This document shows, piece by piece, positions 60,961 through 64,000 of a stretch of 64,000 bases of DNA. Positions within the stretch are counted from its first letter, which is position 1. The number at the start of each line of letters is the position of its first letter. Made by a program: the position numbers and the translations under genes. Location: NCBI RefSeq assembly GCF_014898055.3, contig NW_023601433.1, positions 15,610,141 through 15,674,140 of the forward strand, given 5' to 3'. The stretch is from Talpa occidentalis. Its lineage: Eukaryota; Chordata; Mammalia; Eulipotyphla; Talpidae. The notes below the pieces were generated by a model. The model saw only the letters and a list, made by a program, of their open reading frames with translations, did not search any database and was not told where the DNA came from.

Positions 60961-61938
60961 CAAAATCAGTTTTAGTGTCCTTTGGGTAAATACCTAGGAG
61001 TGGAATTGCTGGATCATATGGAAGCTCTATGTTTAGTAGGTCCAGAAATCTCCACACAGCTCTCTATAGTGGTTGGACCAGTTTGCACTCCCACCAACAG
61101 TGCAGAAGAGTTCCTTTTTCTCCACACCCTCGCCAACATTTGTTGTTGCTAGTTTTTTTAATATGTGCCATTCTCACTGGTGTAAGATGGTATCTCATGG
61201 TAGTTTTGATTTGCATTTCCCTGATTACAAGTGATGTTGAACATTTTTTCATATGCCTGTTGGCCATTTGCATTTCCTCTTCAGAGAAGTTTCTTTGAGT
61301 ACCTGCACCCCTATGTTTATAGCAGCACTGTTTACAATAGCTAAGCTTTGGAAACAACCCAAATGCCCAAAAATAGATGACTGGATCAAGAAGATGTGGT
61401 ACATATACACCATGGAATATTACTCAGCATTAAAAAAAGATAAACTCATGCAATTTACAGCAACATGGATGGCGCTGGAAGGGATCATGCTCAGCGAAAT
61501 AAGCCAGAAAGAAAAAGAAAAATACCGGATGGTCTCACTCATAGCAGGAATCTAGAAAACTTAAATAAGGGACCAGGAAAATGAATAACTATAAGATAGT
61601 GAAAATCAAAATCAACATAAAATTATGAACCAGAGACACTCTATGGGGGGTGGGGGCGGGGCGGGGAGGGATTGGGGTCAAAATAAGGGGGTTGCAATTG
61701 TATGGGGAATATAAAAATAAAATTTATTAAAAAAATGAAAAAAAATATAGACAGTAATAACACCTACTATAAAAAAAAAAAAAAGATCCGGAATGATGAA
61801 AGTGAAGTCACATTTGGAAAATGTTGAGTGATCCCATTGTTAGGTTATAAGATCAGTCATAACAAGAAACACCAATAAAATTCACACATACTAAGTGAAA
61901 AACAAACAAACAAAAAAACAAAAAAACAAAATCAGTTT
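60961..61938 (+). mobile_element. Twin-primed L1 with apparent serial 3' transduction
   Basis: Perfect 12-bp TSDs caaaatcagttt lie at 60,961-60,972 and 61,927-61,938. The insert has antisense ORF2 (60,973 to about 61,300), then sense ORF2 end and 3' untranslated region (about 61,300-61,745) with a G-rich tract at 61,645-61,670. A 25-bp non-L1 piece follows with 14 A (61,771-61,784). About 113 bp of non-L1 DNA then leads to AATAAA at 61,874-61,879 and a final A-rich tail (61,898-61,926). Because the second TSD lies beyond the last tail, the non-L1 DNA entered with the L1. Confidence 0.85.
61253..61555 (+). pseudogene. L1 ORF2 C-terminal fragment after inversion junction
   Basis: From about residue 17 the frame reads as the ORF2 C-terminus ('[18 protein letters not shown]', '[24 protein letters not shown]', 'GIMLSEISQKEKEKYRM'). 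The first residues come from the inverted segment. The cysteine motif lies on the opposite strand at 61,064-61,300 because of the inversion, so the protein is broken in two orientations. Confidence 0.93.
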
Positions 61939-62096
61939 CATCTGTATTTCTATGTTTCTTGTGTGTGTGTGTGATTTTTACATTTTCTTCTTCTGACTCT
62001 GTGGAGTCTCTCCCTTCTCAGCCCCTTCAGAAATCCATCAGTAGATTTACATGATCTGTCATGCATGTTAGTATTTTTTCTCGTGTCTGTATAATG

Positions 62097-62788
62097 TTGT
62101 TTGCGTTAGGACGGAGTCCTTAGGTTCACCCTGGGAAAGGTTTCACCAGAGTTTCCCTTTCAGCGGCACCCTGCGAGTTTCTCTATGAGACAGAGGCGGT
62201 AGTTATATTTAAAGGGCAGGTTTATTAGGAAAGGGGACAGAAAAATAAAGTACACTTGCATAGACACAAGGGGGCAGGACGAGCTGCCCCAGAAGGGACA
62301 GGTTTGCTGAGAGAGGCCTGCATGGTTGCAGGTGGGCGGCCTTGACAGGTCACGGGCAGGCAGGAAGCTGCTGCCCTGCAGAGGGATAGAGTTGGTGAAA
62401 AGAGGCACCTGCATAGTCACAGGTGGGCAGTGGAAGTGCTGCCCCAAGCCTGTGCAGAGACTGCACTGATAGAGTCTTCTTCTGTTTGGGAGGGGCCACT
62501 CCTTGTGAGTGGTCAGTTGGCTGCTAATTTTGGATAACTATGCAGAATCTGAAAGGGACTAGGGATTTCACAGTGGGCTCAATCTCTATATCTTTACCTT
62601 TGGAAGCGCCCTCAGATACCTGCTTGGATGTTGTGCTTTGTAATCTAGGCTTCCGTGCCTCAGGATACTAGTTTCTGCAACTGTGTGATGGCTGTGCTAA
62701 TCTCTTCTGCCCCCACCTCCTTGTGTGAGCCAGGTTTCTGGTCTTGTGGTGCCTCCTTTTTAGTTATTTTTTCTATTCCTGTCCTCCT
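62097..62788 (-). mobile_element. ERV-type solo LTR, copy 2
   Basis: Homologous to 45,593-46,405. It begins 'tgtttgcg' on the plus strand (CA end of the LTR on the minus strand) and carries the minus-strand AATAAA at 62,221-62,226. It lacks about 60 bp present in copy 1 around 'gtggcctccgctgagggagg'. No internal retroviral region is attached. Confidence 0.75.
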
Positions 62789-62825
62789 CCTGTACAGTCT
62801 CCTTTATTTTCACCTATTCAGCAAG

Positions 62826-63164
62826 TAGTTCATCTATTTTTTTTTTTTTTATAGAGGCATGCTTTATTTATTTGTTTGCTGGTTTGTTTGTTTGTTTTGT
62901 TTATACATGCACTGGGTACAGTCAGAAGCGCGGGAGGGTGAGAGAATTCACCAGAGCCAGAGCGGGGAGCAGAGCAGGCAGAAGGACCGAAGTACACTGC
63001 TGAGGGGAGCAGCGGGCGGCAGGAGAGGTCTGCACGCCATGTGGGACCCTCCTCTGGTGGCCGGGGAGCAGCCGGGGATCGAACCGGTGCCGCAGAGGCC
63101 GCGGGCAGCTTCGCAACCCAGCGCTCAACCGCTGCGCCACCGGGGAGGCCCTAGTTCATCTATT
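62826..63164 (-). mobile_element. tRNA-derived SINE, subfamily I, best-preserved copy
   Basis: The element spans 62,839-63,151 with perfect 13-bp TSDs tagttcatctatt. On the minus strand the A box tggcgcagcgg and B box ggttcgatcc are exact. CpGs are retained at many positions (cgcgggagg, gcggcagg, gccgcgggc), which suggests relative youth. The tail side has a (tttg)n expansion near 62,870-62,900. Confidence 0.96.
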
Positions 63165-64000
63165 GAACCACACTCAAACCCCTTTATTACACTGTCCTGT
63201 CCCAACCGGGAGCTAAAACAGAAAATAAACCACCCTTAATACTGAGTGTGGAGGGACCCACGGAAGGAAAGTGCCCTAAGCATCCACAGCCACGGAGACC
63301 AAGTGAGAGATGGGTTGGTTGGTTTTATTCTTAAAATATTGGAAAAGCAGCCCAGAGGCTCTGCTCTCATTGAGTCTGTATAAAAGGTGGAATACAGCAA
63401 GCAAGATTTCAGGAGAAAAATTGCTGATTGGCGATGGCTCAAGGGGTGCTGACACCCCTGCTTCGTGGTGGTGGAATTCATGTCTGACACAAGGGAAAGA
63501 GAAATGGACTCTATGAAGCCCTTAAATGTTATGACACCCTTGAATTACCAGCTCAATCTTTGCCTCCTCCCCCTTTTAATTAGAAATCCAATCCTGATGA
63601 ATTGAATCAGCTGTTTCTGTTTGCTATTTTTGATAGGGAAAAATCACTTTTTCCTGCAGTTGTAGCCGCACAGCTTATGCACAGGTGAGTGCTCCCCAGC
63701 ATTCATTTTGTAGCAGCTTTGCAGAGCTGATTAAAAAAGGGAAGGAAGAGCAGAGATCAATGACTGCAGAGGCCTGGGCATCTCCAGGGCAGATTAGGCT
63801 TATTTCAATTGCCAAGGAGTAATATGCATATAATTGACTTAGTGTTTTATCTTCAAGGTTCACTTGACAATCTGCATCTGTAATCTCCATGGCGTTGGAA
63901 AAACAGCCCATTCTGAAACTCAGTATTGATTATCCAGCAAGACACAACTAAGAGAAGAATCGAGAGAAATTTGTTTGTGGAGTTCATTTTTCTGTGTTCT
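63165..64000. promoter_or_regulatory. Repeat-free stretch, candidate conserved element
   Basis: No known repeat is visible in these 835 bp, which is unusual for this window. Motifs include tataaaag (63,379-63,386), 'ttttaattagaa' (about 63,575), octamer-like 'atatgcatataat' (about 63,822) and a splice-like pair around 63,660-63,684. Whether it is an enhancer, a promoter or neutral unique DNA cannot be settled from one sequence. Confidence 0.25.
63660..63684 (+). other. Candidate 25-nt microexon
   Basis: 'tcactttttcctgcag' immediately precedes and 'gtgagt' immediately follows a 25-nt segment ending in cacag. Two of its three frames are open. The acceptor and donor look strong, but the pairing may be chance, and no neighbouring exons are visible in the window. 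Confidence 0.15.

Noticed and set aside
45593..62788. The two LTR copies as the ends of one provirus
   Set aside because: The 16.5 kb between them contains L2, L1, SINE and unique DNA and no retroviral gag, pol or env remnants that I can see.
18447..63239. Recurring peptide similar to 'HGAADLSCL..SPQQC.SVSLPVLFPALSLVNPLTP' at many sites
   Set aside because: Each instance is a reading frame of the same tRNA-derived SINE, not a gene family.
1..64000. CRISPR array, bacterial operon or integrated mobile system
   Set aside because: Base composition, L1/SINE/MIR content and lack of dense coding show vertebrate nuclear DNA. No regularly spaced repeats exist.

Overview
This is non-coding genomic DNA from a placental mammal. 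No protein-coding gene, rRNA, tRNA gene or CRISPR array can be supported. The longest open frames are short and coincide with interspersed repeats or look accidental. CpG is sparse, and the sequence is dense in LINE-1 (L1) pieces, tRNA-derived SINEs, ancient MIR/L2/MER5-type relics, LTR remnants and microsatellites. This is the normal make-up of an intergenic or long-intron region.

The organism is suggested mainly by one abundant SINE family of about 270 bp with 23 copies. It has a tRNA-like head with A box (tggcgcagcgg) and B box (ggttcgatcc), a body rich in ctgctcccctcagcag, and a tail of aaataaataaatctttaaaa. It is not Alu, B1, CAN, ERE or the cetartiodactyl CHR/Bov families as I know them. 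From memory it resembles SINEs of rhinolophoid bats (horseshoe and leaf-nosed bats), but that assignment is tentative. The copies fall into two subfamilies by their 3' ends: I (gactgtacccagtgcttg) and II (ggcctacaccccagttcttg).

Layout. 1-16,600 is AT-rich and nearly SINE-free (one copy), with a MER5A-like relic, possible MaLR-type LTR relics and one inverted L1 fragment. 16,600-31,100 has SINEs alternating with unannotated DNA, including two inverted SINE pairs. 30,150-36,900 is a stack of old minus-strand L1 pieces interrupted by SINEs. 37,000-52,900 is more GC-rich, with SINEs, L2/MIR relics, a pentanucleotide microsatellite, an ERV-type LTR (45,593-46,405) and two stretches that look like candidate conserved non-coding elements. 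53,093-54,930 is a nested L1-in-L1 insertion with both sets of target-site duplications (TSDs) readable. 55,600-60,780 has four SINEs and LTR-like relics. 60,961-61,938 is an L1 with an inverted 5' part and an apparent serial 3' transduction. 62,097-63,164 is a second copy of the same LTR followed by the best-preserved SINE. 63,165-64,000 is repeat-free DNA with regulatory-looking motifs and a possible 25-nt microexon.

The elements do not form a functional pathway. The interest is in retrotransposition history: twin-primed L1 inversions, nested insertions, transduced flanks, TSDs that date insertions relative to each other, and a few perfect inverted repeats. I found no convincing undescribed biological system.
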